A DNA stretch of 50,951 nt from Gammaproteobacteria bacterium (GCA_013373125.1 JABXIK010000113.1:1-50951), one strand, 5' to 3'. Shown: positions 26,322 to 35,096, counted from the first letter of the stretch. Made by a program: numbers and translations. Notes: a model not told the origin generated them from the sequence alone.

Positions 26322-28160
26322 TTATTTACCTTGTGGGTTGTAGATCCAAAGCATGTTGTTTTTATGGTTGCTGGTGTCTTCACCAATCAATACACGACCG
26401 TCGTCTAGAACCACTAGGTTATCCGGTTGAGCAATACCATCAACAGAACAACGATCACCTGTTGAGTTGGAATCATACGCGCCACCAATTACCGCAGGGT
26501 CCATACGCGAAACATTGAAGTTCGCATCTAAACCTAAACGGTACACAATACCACAACGGTTAGCTTCGATTTGAATGTCGCCTGCTGTATCACTCATGGT
26601 GCCTTTCACGTCAGACATGGCTACGTACATAAATGGTACTGCGCCGCTTGCTGCACCAGCTTGGTTGATGTTGATGCCTTCCATTTTATTGAACTCAACG
26701 GTGGCGCCCTTGGCTTCTGCTGCACGTAGAGATTCAAGGAATGCAATGCGATCGTCAGCTGCTCCACCCGCTGCCCAAGTAGCAACTTCTGCATCAGAGA
26801 TGTAGCTGGTGTCACCTTCTACGTAATCGCTTTCGTCGATACCATCGTAAGAGCGGATCCATGTTGAGATTTGCGAGTTAGAGGCGTGGCCTAATTCCAA
26901 CCAAGTGATGTTGAAGCCGGCTTTTGCATGATCACGAGTGGCATCTTGTGTCACTTTTGCGGCATACAAGGTACCCACGGTTAAATCACCTGCTGTATCG
27001 GCAACGAATTTATAAAATGCTTTGCCGCTGCCGTCATCCGTTAGGTAAACGGTTTTTTGGTCCGGCATGATGATTGGGTTTTCATGTGCCATACGACCAA
27101 GAGTGAAGTGTTTAACTGGGACTGGGTTTGCTTCTTTTGGTTGAGTCAGCTCTACGATGTAACCGTAATCGTATGGGTTAGGGTATGCGCCACCACCAAG
27201 ATAGGTTTTGATGTTTTGTACATCGGCATAGTTTGGATAACCATTGCTGTAATCTGGGTTATTCCAGTTTACCGTGTTTTCTGCTTCATAGTTTTCTTCA
27301 GAAGTCAGTGGCGTACCCCAAGGAGATACACTACCAAAACAGTTGATCATGGTGCCGTTCACACCACTGAAGTCGACGTTCATAGCATCAACTACATTCC
27401 AAGTGCCGTCGTTTTGTTTCACAAGGCTCATACGCGAAACTGCCCCAGGGCGATCTTCCCAAGCTGTGAACAAGAAGCCTTCGCTACCATCAGCATTGGA
27501 AGGAATAAACGCATTGAAGTCAGGGTTGTTGGTTTGCTTAACGGATGCATTACCAGCCGCGTTAACAATCGCACCTAAGCCAAAGCCTAATGCGCCAGCG
27601 AATGTTTCACCTTCGCGACCAAGTACTTGGTAAGAACCAACCGCCATCTGTGTAGATTGAGCGGCAACAGAAGCTGGGTCTGGCACGGCCACAGGTGATA
27701 ATTTTGGATCGATGTTATCAACGTCTACACCTACCCATGCGCCAACGGCGGCTTTGCTTTCGTCACCTGGTAGAGAGCTTGAAGGGTGTTGAACGTTGAA
27801 GAAAAATTCACCATTGTCTGTATTGAACATACCGGTTAGTTCTGAACCTAGAGGCAAGGTACCTAAGCGAATTAATTTTGGTGCTGCGGTTAAGTCTTCA
27901 CCGTTATCGCCATTGTTACCATCCACACCGTTACAAACGGTTTGAGTATCGGTTACTTCTTCTACATCGAGTACGCCATTTTTATTTGTGTCGATACCAG
28001 TATCAATTTCAACACCGCCGTTTGGACACGCTGCGTTTGCGGCAATGCTACGGCTTTTAGTTACAACCGCTGAATTACCTTCTTTAGAATCGCTGTCACT
28101 GCCACAAGCAGTTAGTAGTGATGCAGAGGCAATGGCCAATGCAATTATTTTTTTATTCAT
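26322..28160 (-). CDS. phoX: PhoX-like alkaline phosphatase lipoprotein (DUF839)
   Basis: A 612-residue lipoprotein: signal peptide, lipobox LTAC, then an N-terminal module with CPNGG and CNGVDG (about 45-83; DUF7151-like Ca/Gly-rich motif). The rest matches the PhoX/DUF839 family: FFFNVQHPSS, FGSVSPWGTPLTSEENYE with clustered acidic ligands, and GRMAHENP. PhoX enzymes are Ca/Fe-dependent monoesterases that release phosphate from organic phosphate outside the cytoplasm. Usual PhoX is Tat-exported; this one has a Sec lipoprotein signal, so it may be a divergent DUF839 protein. Three 11-bp-spaced PhoB half-sites lie upstream, which strongly supports a phosphate-starvation role. Confidence 0.85.
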   Translation of the reverse strand: MNKKIIALAIASASLLTACGSDSDSKEGNSAVVTKSRSIAANAACPNGGVEIDTGIDTNKNGVLDVEEVTDTQTVCNGVDGNNGDNGEDLTAAPKLIRLGTLPLGSELTGMFNTDNGEFFFNVQHPSSSLPGDESKAAVGAWVGVDVDNIDPKLSPVAVPDPASVAAQSTQMAVGSYQVLGREGETFAGALGFGLGAIVNAAGNASVKQTNNPDFNAFIPSNADGSEGFLFTAWEDRPGAVSRMSLVKQNDGTWNVVDAMNVDFSGVNGTMINCFGSVSPWGTPLTSEENYEAENTVNWNNPDYSNGYPNYADVQNIKTYLGGGAYPNPYDYGYIVELTQPKEANPVPVKHFTLGRMAHENPIIMPDQKTVYLTDDGSGKAFYKFVADTAGDLTVGTLYAAKVTQDATRDHAKAGFNITWLELGHASNSQISTWIRSYDGIDESDYVEGDTSYISDAEVATWAAGGAADDRIAFLESLRAAEAKGATVEFNKMEGININQAGAASGAVPFMYVAMSDVKGTMSDTAGDIQIEANRCGIVYRLGLDANFNVSRMDPAVIGGAYDSNSTGDRCSVDGIAQPDNLVVLDDGRVLIGEDTSNHKNNMLWIYNPQGK

Positions 28161-28236
28161 TGTAATTATCCTTGCTCATCAAAAATGGTTGTGCGAGGGG
28201 TAATCTACGCAGTAAATGTTGCGATTAGGTGGATGT

Positions 28237-28270
28237 TTAATGACGATTTTCTGACTGAAATGTGACATAA
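28237..28270 (-). promoter_or_regulatory. Pho box with three 11-bp direct repeats
   Basis: On the minus strand the PhoB core GTCA occurs three times at exact 11-bp spacing (complement TGAC at 28241, 28252 and 28263), each followed by an A/T-rich tetramer-like tract. PhoB binds 11-bp direct repeats of CTGTCAT-type. The array is about 80-105 bp upstream of the phosphatase ATG. Confidence 0.75.
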
Positions 28271-28307
28271 AAAAACGCAGCGTTTCATAAAATGAAACCG
28301 CTGCGTT
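28271..28307 (-). terminator. rho-independent terminator of the di-haem cytochrome gene
   Basis: AACGCAGCG...GCTGCGTT arms with a continued TTTCAT/ATGAAA stem and one bulged base (28274-28307) are followed on the minus strand by seven T. It abuts the Pho box, so the upstream transcript ends just before the phosphatase promoter. Confidence 0.85.
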
Positions 28308-28334
28308 GAAGAAAAGAGGGGACGTTATTGTTGA

Positions 28335-29984
28335 TTATTTTTGCCAGTCAAGGCGAATGTCCCATCCATAGTAACGATGTTGTGATTGTAGTGGTGGAAT
28401 GCTTTCATCCACTTCTTTATACACGTTGTTAGCCGGTAACCAATTTGCATCACGACCGTGAATAAAGCTTTGATGGCGTACAATCTCGCTGTAGGCTTTA
28501 TTTAAATTTAAAGCGCGACGTTTTGATGGTGTGATTAAGGTATACACATCGGCGGCTTTTATTTTTTCTTCATTAACTTTGCCATCTTCTGTATACCAAC
28601 GCTCTAGCATTTCAGGATTTTCACGGAATTCACTGCCACCACCGGCACGTTTTAAATAGTTTAAAATTTCACCACCTTCTTCACTCATAGATGGTGCATC
28701 AATCATGTTAATTAAATCAATGTAACCCCAACCGGATTGCCCGGTAACTTTACGTGCATAAGAAAATGTGCTGTCTAGGGTAGTGCCTATGGCAGCGTGA
28801 CAGCCCATGCAGAACATGGATTCTTCATATGACTGAGGGCGTAACTCGCCGTTATAATCTTCAATAAAACCTTGTACGAACCAGCCTTGGCCATTATCCA
28901 AGCCTTGATCGCCTCGGTTAATAAAGTTAGGCAGTAATTCTAAAAATTTTTCTTTACGCTCATTATCATAGCGAGAAGTAATCACATTCCGTGAAAGTAC
29001 GTTTACTTTTCGCATATAACGTAGTTCTTTCATGCGTGCTGGAATACCAATACTGTCATCGTCATTTACACCCACATACCGAACGGAATGCATGAATTCG
29101 GTTTCTTTTGGTAATTGCTGAAATTCAAGTGCAACGTCTTTGGCATCACCCACATAGTGAGTACCACGCACAACGGTTTGAGCGGTACTTAAAACACCAT
29201 CTTGGTTGATGTCGGCACCCAACTGAGTTTCATCCACTGGCCAAATAGATGTACGCTCTAATTGTTTGATGTTTAATTCGGCCAAGGTTAGGTTGATGAA
29301 ATACACGTTACGATTAAATTCACCATTCAATTCACGGAAGGGTTTATCTAAGCGAATCACTACATCATCGGTTGCACCATTGGTGGGCCAGAAGGTCCCA
29401 GGGAATGGCTTGTAATTAAATGCGACCCAGTTTGAACCATCTAGCGCTAAACCTTGTTGATCAAATGCTGCGGCTGCGTTTTGATAATTGGCAAGATCGG
29501 GAATGAATCCCTTCCAATCTTGCTCTTTAAGTCGAGGAGCAAGGCCCGTGTAGTTTTCAGTTTTGACATATTGCTGAATGGATTCGTCACTGACTTGTTT
29601 TAACCAATCTTGTTTATCTTTGAATAAGTTAGACCAGTGATTGGTGACTCCTACATCAGAAAAAATATAGGAGCCTTGTAAACCACCATCATCAAGTTTA
29701 TTTAACCGAAAATCGCTTTGACGATCGTACATTTGGTGGCAGGTATAACACGGATTATGTTTGCTTTGAGTGTCGGTGTAACACTGGGGTGGAATACTGG
29801 CTTCGTCATTAAAGATAACTGTATTACTAACACTGGTACGATCTTCAAGGGATACTTCGGGTAATAATGAGTTGTCTGTTTCGGTAAATGAAAATGACGG
29901 GGATATATCGTCGCCCATACAGGCATATAGACTGGCCAAGAGTGTGACGCCAATGCTGCCCAATAAAATAGATGAATGCTTCAT
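28335..29984 (-). CDS. di-haem cytochrome c lipoprotein
   Basis: A 549-residue envelope lipoprotein with lipobox LYAC (C22) and two c-type haem motifs, CYTCH (79-83) and CMGCH (392-396), about 310 residues apart. Between them is a domain with no motif I can name (TNHWSNLFKDKQDWLKQVSD, FPGTFWPTNGATDD and many charged, aromatic residues). The frame opens at 30062, but the ATG at 29984 starts the signal sequence and is the better start. It likely transfers electrons at the inner or outer membrane; the partner is unknown. Terminators on both sides make it a single-gene unit. Confidence 0.85.
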   Translation of the reverse strand: MKHSSILLGSIGVTLLASLYACMGDDISPSFSFTETDNSLLPEVSLEDRTSVSNTVIFNDEASIPPQCYTDTQSKHNPCYTCHQMYDRQSDFRLNKLDDGGLQGSYIFSDVGVTNHWSNLFKDKQDWLKQVSDESIQQYVKTENYTGLAPRLKEQDWKGFIPDLANYQNAAAAFDQQGLALDGSNWVAFNYKPFPGTFWPTNGATDDVVIRLDKPFRELNGEFNRNVYFINLTLAELNIKQLERTSIWPVDETQLGADINQDGVLSTAQTVVRGTHYVGDAKDVALEFQQLPKETEFMHSVRYVGVNDDDSIGIPARMKELRYMRKVNVLSRNVITSRYDNERKEKFLELLPNFINRGDQGLDNGQGWFVQGFIEDYNGELRPQSYEESMFCMGCHAAIGTTLDSTFSYARKVTGQSGWGYIDLINMIDAPSMSEEGGEILNYLKRAGGGSEFRENPEMLERWYTEDGKVNEEKIKAADVYTLITPSKRRALNLNKAYSEIVRHQSFIHGRDANWLPANNVYKEVDESIPPLQSQHRYYGWDIRLDWQK

Positions 29985-30048
29985 GGTCTGTTCCAGAGTT
30001 TTATTCTGCACGCAGACTAGAAGAGTTTTGTTACAGGTGGATGACGTA

Positions 30049-30078
30049 AAAAAGCAGATCAAACCTGATCTGCTTTTT
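30049..30078 (-). terminator. rho-independent terminator of the RDD gene
   Basis: AAAAAGCAGATCA and TGATCTGCTTTTT form a 13-bp stem around AACC. On the minus strand it ends in a run of six T, 34 bp past the RDD gene stop at 30112. It also ends in T on the plus strand. Confidence 0.85.
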
Positions 30079-30111
30079 AATTTTAACTATTTGGAATGGG
30101 TATGGCGCACA

Positions 30112-30906
30112 TTATTTATCTATGTGTTCATAGTTAAGGGACACTAATTGCCATTGGCCGTTTTCACGATCCAGAGTTACAAAAACAGGCAAGCTGTCTT
30201 TTTCACCGATGACATTTAATTCAAATTGGGCGTGACCGTGTTGATTCACCATGTTGATTTGGCTATTGCCGCCCACTTCAATGTCTTGGATGACGCCGAT
30301 GAATTGTTCAATGCCAGAATGAACTCGAACTTGCTGTTCTGCATATTCATAAGCACCGCTGCGCTTAATCATCATTTGTGGCCATTGCAGCATGGCATCA
30401 GGTGAGACGGACAGCGCCGGTAAGTTTGGAGTGAACATATAAAACGCCACCATCAATCCTGCAACAATTAAGCGTTGTTCGCTGTTGATTTGCGTATCCC
30501 GAACCACTTGCGTATTGGCTAGGTAGTCCCCTAAACGGCGTTTTTTGGAGCTTAAAATCATGGCCAAAAAATCCAACGGCCAAAAGGGTAGGGTCAGGTT
30601 GCGCACTAGGGTTTGCCAAGGGGTCACTGGTTCTAGGTTCTTATTGAGCACGCGAATACCCAACAAGCGTTTACCTGGACTCATGCCTTGGTAGGCGTCT
30701 TTACACATGAAGATGAAAAAACTGAGCAGAGGCGCCACCGTAAAAAGGCTGTACGAAGAGCTGAGATATAAGTCATCCAGGCTCAAAGCTGAAACTTCAA
30801 TGGCCCAAAAAACGATCAAAGTGGTCAATAAACCAAACCACCAAGAATCAACAAGTAGGGCGGCAATACGGCGTTTACGGGATGCAATTGGGTATGTGTT
30901 GTCCAT
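30112..30906 (-). CDS. RDD-family membrane protein with soluble C-terminal domain
   Basis: A 264-residue protein. The N-terminal RDD domain (about 1-135) starts with ASRKRRIAALLVDSWWFG, carrying the family Arg and Asp positions, and contains MSPGKRLLGIRVL, with three or four membrane helices. A further helix (LIVAGLMVAFYMFTPNLPAL) leads to a C-terminal domain of about 95 residues that ends LPVFVTLDRENGQWQLVSLN, resembling small Coa1-like folds. The frame opens at 30987; the ATG at 30906 has GAGG upstream. Its function is unknown; RDD proteins include ion transporters. It is divergent from the haem-type operon and shares a 164-bp control region with it. Confidence 0.85.
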   Translation of the reverse strand: MDNTYPIASRKRRIAALLVDSWWFGLLTTLIVFWAIEVSALSLDDLYLSSSYSLFTVAPLLSFFIFMCKDAYQGMSPGKRLLGIRVLNKNLEPVTPWQTLVRNLTLPFWPLDFLAMILSSKKRRLGDYLANTQVVRDTQINSEQRLIVAGLMVAFYMFTPNLPALSVSPDAMLQWPQMMIKRSGAYEYAEQQVRVHSGIEQFIGVIQDIEVGGNSQINMVNQHGHAQFELNVIGEKDSLPVFVTLDRENGQWQLVSLNYEHIDK

Positions 30907-31021
30907 TCTAACCTCATATTTGAAGCGGGTATGGTAATGGAAAACCCATTTTGAATCAGGTCTTGTGTTTGATTGAAATTCATACAAATTTAGTAAATAA
31001 GTAAATATTAATTGTAATCTA

Positions 31022-31040
31022 AATGATAAGTATTATTATT
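31022..31040. promoter_or_regulatory. Fur-like box in front of the Hmu-like operon
   Basis: TGATAAG-T-ATTATTA (31024-31038) differs from the 7-1-7 Fur core TGATAAT-N-ATTATCA at two of 14 positions. It is about 30-50 bp upstream of the TonB receptor start, in a strongly AT-rich promoter region. This supports iron control. No cobalamin riboswitch-like structure is visible. Confidence 0.5.
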
Positions 31041-31070
31041 TGTGTAAATTAACTTATATTTAGACCTACC

Positions 31071-33035
31071 ATGACGCCCTCTTTTAAATTAGCCAGCTTT
31101 TTGGTCTTAGCTGTTACAGCCACATCCTCTATGGCAGTGGATTTGGAAACGATTGTGACCACAGGTACTCGTACACCTAAATTACTCAATGACTCACCGG
31201 TTGCTTTGAATGTGATCACTTCTGAACAATTATCTGTCGTGAGTTCAGGCACATTAGCGGAAGCGCTTAACTTTATTCCTGGAGTCGTCATTACTCGCAG
31301 TAATAAAGACGGTTACAACGTTCAAATGAATGGGTTTGATGGGGATCATGTTTTAGTTTTGGTGGATGGTCAGCGCATGATTACGCCAACAGGTTCCAGT
31401 GTCGACCTTGATCAGATTAATGCGTTGGATGTAGAACGCATTGAAGTATTGAAAGGTGCAGCTTCCGTCATGTATGGCAGCTCGGCTATGGGTGGTGTGA
31501 TGAACATCATCACAAAAAAGGTCAATCGTTCTGTTTCGCGTATCAGTTATGAAATGGGTCACTATCAAGGAAGTGCTATCGAAGATGACCCAGTTGAACA
31601 CAGACTGGCATTATCATCATCGTTATCGACGCCAGTATATAGTGGCCAAATTAGTTACCAGCACATCAATAATCCAGGCTTTAAATACGATCGCGATGCC
31701 AAGCTTGAAAATGGTACTAGTTCAGAAAAACACTTTTTAGACAGCAGTGTTTCAATGCAATTGGCAGATGCTCAGTTGCATTATCGTCCGCAATATTTCA
31801 AGGAAAGTCGTTACCGAAATGAAGATGATGCATTTTTTCCCGGTATTGGCAGCATACCTGATGCCTACTTTTCTGAAGTAGAGCGCATTACTCAAACACT
31901 AGAGTTACAAACAAAAAATCATCTAATTAGTCGAATTCGATTAGCAAATCACAATGAATCTAGCGGACATGAAACTACAGCTAGCCGAGATGCTGAACTA
32001 AAGCTCGGAGGTTTTGAACTACAACAGTCGCTTTTTCTTACAAATGCAGAAATGGTTATGGGGTATGAATATGACTTTGAAACCATGGATATTCCTGATG
32101 ACGGAATTTTAGATAAACAACGTAATAGCAGCCAAGGGTTTGCACAAATTGATGCCAATATTACAGATCAATTTGAAGTGTTAGCAGGATTTCGAGTTCA
32201 GCGCGATACCGGATTCGGTTGGCATCAGGCGGGACGTTTATCGGGATTATTCCGTCAACTATCAACACAAGGCAATCAATTCGATATTCGTTTTGGCGTG
32301 GGCCAAAGCTATAAGGTGCCTAGTTTAAAAGAGCGTTATTACATCCTTGATCATACCAATGTGGGTAGTGGTTATGTGGTAATAGGTAATGAAAAATTAC
32401 AACCTGAAGAAACGATTAGTTACAACATTGATATCTCCCTTGATTTGGTTAATGGCACAACTGTGGACTTAGGTGCGTTTTATTCAGAATCCAAGAATCT
32501 AATCGAAAATGAATTTGACTTATCCGAAACTGAAAGTTGGGGAGTGGATGCCTTTGTGTATCAAAATATTAGCCGAGTAAATACAGCCGGTGGTAATTTT
32601 AGTCTTAAAATTCCTTTGAACGATATGCAACTTGCAAATATTAGTTATTCCTACCTTGAAGCCCGTAATGAAGATGGCAATCGACTTGCTAATCGTCCTC
32701 GCCATCAAGTGAAACTCAATCTTCATTCCTCACTTAATTGGATGCAGACAAAAATAATAACTTATCTTGTGTACCAAGCAGATGAGGCGTTCGCCCTAGA
32801 TGATCCAACTACAACTGGCCTAGATGAAGTAGAAGGATATAAAGGTGAATATAACAACGAGTGGGTGAGCCTAAATATCAGCGTGACACATAAACCAGCT
32901 AAACAATTAAAGCTGAGATACGGTATTCAAAATATATTTGATGAACATAAAAATACTAAAAAATCTACGGATTACTTTGATGCTAGAGCAGAAGATAGTC
33001 GTCGTATCTATTTGGGTATGAACTACGAATTTTAA
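31071..33035 (+). CDS. TonB-dependent receptor, HmuR-like
   Basis: A 654-residue outer-membrane receptor: signal peptide (to about 22), TonB box-like ETIVTTGT (26-33), plug domain with VLVLVDGQRM and EVLKGAASVMYGSSAMGGVMNII, and a 22-strand barrel ending in an aromatic residue (NYEF). In the barrel, YKVP (414-417), H428 and NEKL (440-443) resemble the FRAP...H...NPNL region of haem receptors. BtuB-like annotation is the main alternative, but the neighbours point to haem or another tetrapyrrole. It opens a five-gene operon and is followed after 24 bp by the HmuY-like lipoprotein. Confidence 0.9.
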   Translation: MTPSFKLASFLVLAVTATSSMAVDLETIVTTGTRTPKLLNDSPVALNVITSEQLSVVSSGTLAEALNFIPGVVITRSNKDGYNVQMNGFDGDHVLVLVDGQRMITPTGSSVDLDQINALDVERIEVLKGAASVMYGSSAMGGVMNIITKKVNRSVSRISYEMGHYQGSAIEDDPVEHRLALSSSLSTPVYSGQISYQHINNPGFKYDRDAKLENGTSSEKHFLDSSVSMQLADAQLHYRPQYFKESRYRNEDDAFFPGIGSIPDAYFSEVERITQTLELQTKNHLISRIRLANHNESSGHETTASRDAELKLGGFELQQSLFLTNAEMVMGYEYDFETMDIPDDGILDKQRNSSQGFAQIDANITDQFEVLAGFRVQRDTGFGWHQAGRLSGLFRQLSTQGNQFDIRFGVGQSYKVPSLKERYYILDHTNVGSGYVVIGNEKLQPEETISYNIDISLDLVNGTTVDLGAFYSESKNLIENEFDLSETESWGVDAFVYQNISRVNTAGGNFSLKIPLNDMQLANISYSYLEARNEDGNRLANRPRHQVKLNLHSSLNWMQTKIITYLVYQADEAFALDDPTTTGLDEVEGYKGEYNNEWVSLNISVTHKPAKQLKLRYGIQNIFDEHKNTKKSTDYFDARAEDSRRIYLGMNYEF

Positions 33036-33059
33036 AAAATGAAAATATTGGAGCACATT

Positions 33060-34154
33060 ATGAATACAAAATTTAAACTCGCGTCAATAATCAGTATTGG
33101 CTTATTCGTTACAGGCTGCGGCTCTAGTGATGAATCATCAAATGATACAGCTAAAGAAGGTTCTGAAACAGCAAGCTATTTAACGGTAACTGGCATAAAC
33201 GCGGTTAGTGACTTTGCGTACTTTGACTTGGATACAAATCAACAGTTAGCGATTACGAATGAAGATGCAAGAACCAATACACAATGGGATATTGCATTTA
33301 GTGGTACCTCTATCATTCTAAATAGTGACCAATCTGGGCCAGGTGAGGTCGCGGCTTATTTTACAGGCAATAACGCAGATTTCTTCGATGAGGAAGGTGC
33401 TGTGATTGCCGACAAATTTATTAACGCGACATCAGAATCTGAAGAAGAAGATTTTCTATCAGTTACAGAATATGCATCAAATACTCAGTTTTCTACGGAT
33501 TATCTAGAAACTGTTTTCGGTTCTAGTTTTTATGAATATAACTCAGCAAATCATGAAATTTCAGCTAACGATACACAATATTACCTAGTGAGTAACGCTG
33601 AGGGACTTTATAAGGTCAGAGTTGTTTCGACTTCTAATTTAGATGGCGGTGTTCCTGGGATGACTATGACGGAATTTTCTTTAGGTTATCAATTTAAAGG
33701 ACCCGACGATCAAACATTTTCTTCGGAAGAAACCGTTCAAATAGCGCAGTGTGACTCCCAGCATTATGTAGATTTGTCTGAAAATTCAGAGGTGACTGAA
33801 TCTAATGCTTGGGATTTGACTGTGCTATGCGACCAATTTGAAATTCAACTGGGTTCCAATGTAAAAGCATTTGCTTTAGCGGGTGATGATACAGATGAGA
33901 CAGTTATTAATGATCCAGATTCAAATGTTAAAGCTGATTCAGTGAATACTGTCTTTAAAGGTCAAAATAAATGGTATGCCTATAACTTACAAGGTAATCA
34001 TAAAATTTGGTCTCAATATGGTGTTTATTTAGTTAAGACGCCCATCGCGACTTATAAATTGCAAGTGACGGGCTATTACGGACTTTTAGATAATGAAGTT
34101 AGCAGCCGTATATATAGCTTTATTTATGACACTGTAACTCAAGCTATTGAATAG
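33060..34154 (+). CDS. HmuY-like haem-binding lipoprotein with two tandem units
   Basis: A 364-residue lipoprotein (lipobox VTGC, C20). The ATG at 33060 has GGAG at 6 bp. HmuY family signs are NTQWDIAFSGTSIILNS (73-89) and the strand pair near YNSANHEI...QYYLVSNAEGLYKVRVVS. The pattern repeats: WDLTV (251-255) followed by EIQLGS, then YNLQGNHKI...VYLVKTPIATYKLQVTG (308-338). So two HmuY-like units lie in tandem (about 50-212 and 235-356), whereas Porphyromonas HmuY has one in about 216 residues. A His recurs at the same site in each (H165, H314). It probably binds haem at the outer surface and hands it to the receptor. Confidence 0.8.
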   Translation: MNTKFKLASIISIGLFVTGCGSSDESSNDTAKEGSETASYLTVTGINAVSDFAYFDLDTNQQLAITNEDARTNTQWDIAFSGTSIILNSDQSGPGEVAAYFTGNNADFFDEEGAVIADKFINATSESEEEDFLSVTEYASNTQFSTDYLETVFGSSFYEYNSANHEISANDTQYYLVSNAEGLYKVRVVSTSNLDGGVPGMTMTEFSLGYQFKGPDDQTFSSEETVQIAQCDSQHYVDLSENSEVTESNAWDLTVLCDQFEIQLGSNVKAFALAGDDTDETVINDPDSNVKADSVNTVFKGQNKWYAYNLQGNHKIWSQYGVYLVKTPIATYKLQVTGYYGLLDNEVSSRIYSFIYDTVTQAIE

Positions 34155-34169
34155 CTTACTTATCCAAGT

Positions 34170-34198
34170 CCTTGACTAATGGGTTAAGGGCAATTTTT
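34170..34198 (+). terminator. weak hairpin with T-run between hmuY-like and exbB-like genes
   Basis: CCTTGAC (34170-34176) and GTTAAGG (34183-34189) pair with one wobble, followed by CAATTTTT. This could lower expression of the inner-membrane genes relative to the receptor and lipoprotein. The stem is short, so readthrough is likely. Confidence 0.4.
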
Positions 34199-34216
34199 AT
34201 TTGTATTGGAAGTAAT

Positions 34217-34759
34217 ATGATCTCCTCAATTGAATTTTTCATGTATCGCGTGAGCGATTTGTTAATGGCTCCGGTTTTACTCGCCATCCTGTTTGTTTTC
34301 TTTTATGGCTTTTACAGTGTGGGGCAGGTGGCCATGCAGGCTTGGCAGCGTCGCGGGAGGATTGCTAGCTTAAAGGCACCAGAAAAAGGTTTTGAGGTGC
34401 ATCAGTATCAAAATGCGACGCAAACACAGGATTTTGATCAATTAGAGCTATTTGCGTTTAAGCAACTAGAGTTTTTAAAACTGGTGACCAAGGTGGCTCC
34501 AATGTTGGGTCTGATTGCCACTATGATTCCAATGGGGCCTGCTTTGAAAAGTTTGGCCGATGGTAATATTCAAGGGATTTCAGAGAATTTATCCATTGCA
34601 TTTGCCGCGGTGATTTTTGCTTTAGCGGCTGCGTCTTTAACCTTTATCACCGTCTCCATCAAAAAACGTTGGTTAGCTCAAGACTTAGTAGAAGTAAAAC
34701 AGTCTCTTGAGCAAGACGAAACTTCCTCCTTTTCATTAAAAGCCGTGAAAGAGGCTTAA
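34217..34759 (+). CDS. MotA/TolQ/ExbB proton channel protein, HmuU-like
   Basis: A 180-residue inner-membrane protein. The first membrane helix (MAPVLLAILFVFFYGFYSVG) is followed by a cytoplasmic stretch, then the TolQ/ExbB signature FLKLVTKVAPMLGLIATMIPMG and the last helix, SIAFAAVIFALAAASLTFI. These proteins couple the proton gradient to work at a distance, usually with an ExbD/TolR/MotB-type partner. Here the next gene (1 bp on) encodes a DUF2149 protein with one membrane helix, the probable partner. The start at 34217 has GGAAG upstream; the open frame begins at 34172. Confidence 0.88.
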   Translation: MISSIEFFMYRVSDLLMAPVLLAILFVFFYGFYSVGQVAMQAWQRRGRIASLKAPEKGFEVHQYQNATQTQDFDQLELFAFKQLEFLKLVTKVAPMLGLIATMIPMGPALKSLADGNIQGISENLSIAFAAVIFALAAASLTFITVSIKKRWLAQDLVEVKQSLEQDETSSFSLKAVKEA

Positions 34760-34760
34760 T

Positions 34761-35096
34761 ATGAAGTTTTTATCCGATGACGATGATCTAAATCCTATCA
34801 CTACAGCGGTTAATTTAGTGGATGTGTTTTTGGTGATCATTGCAGCATTGATTATTTCCATCGCGCAAAACCCATTGAATCCTTTTAGCAGTGAAAATGT
34901 CACTGTGATTAAAAATGAAGGTGAGCCGAATATGGAAATCATCGTGAAAGAAGGCAATGAAATTAAACAATTCAAGTCCAATGGTGAGATTGGTAGTGGT
35001 AATGGCCAAAAGGCAGGTACTGCGTATCAAATGAAAGATGGTTCTATGGTGTATGTACCACAGGATAAGCAAGAAAAAGGAAACAACAATGAATAA
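34761..35096 (+). CDS. DUF2149 protein, HmuV-like
   Basis: A 111-residue protein with one N-terminal membrane helix (NLVDVFLVIIAALIISIAQN, about 18-37). In it D21 may be the proton-carrying acid, as in ExbD/MotB (inference). The periplasmic part contains MEIIVKEGNEIKQFKSNG, GQKAGTAYQMKDGSMVYVP, the DUF2149 signature. The family is known mainly from operons with CobN-like and ExbB-like genes, including the Bacteroidetes haem systems. It overlaps the CobN-like gene by 8 bp, indicating coupled translation. Confidence 0.88.
   Translation: MKFLSDDDDLNPITTAVNLVDVFLVIIAALIISIAQNPLNPFSSENVTVIKNEGEPNMEIIVKEGNEIKQFKSNGEIGSGNGQKAGTAYQMKDGSMVYVPQDKQEKGNNNE

Noticed and set aside
27057..27578. 173-residue plus-strand frame inside the PhoX-like gene
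   Set aside because: Antisense shadow with improbable Trp/Val/Cys composition and no start signal.
29985..30062. N-terminal extension of the di-haem cytochrome
   Set aside because: It would place a Cys-rich stretch before the lipoprotein signal, which must be N-terminal.
30960..30985. FNR-like box TTGATTGAAATTCA near the RDD gene
   Set aside because: The right half (ATTCA) departs from ATCAA at two of five positions; not credible beside the perfect box at 26228.
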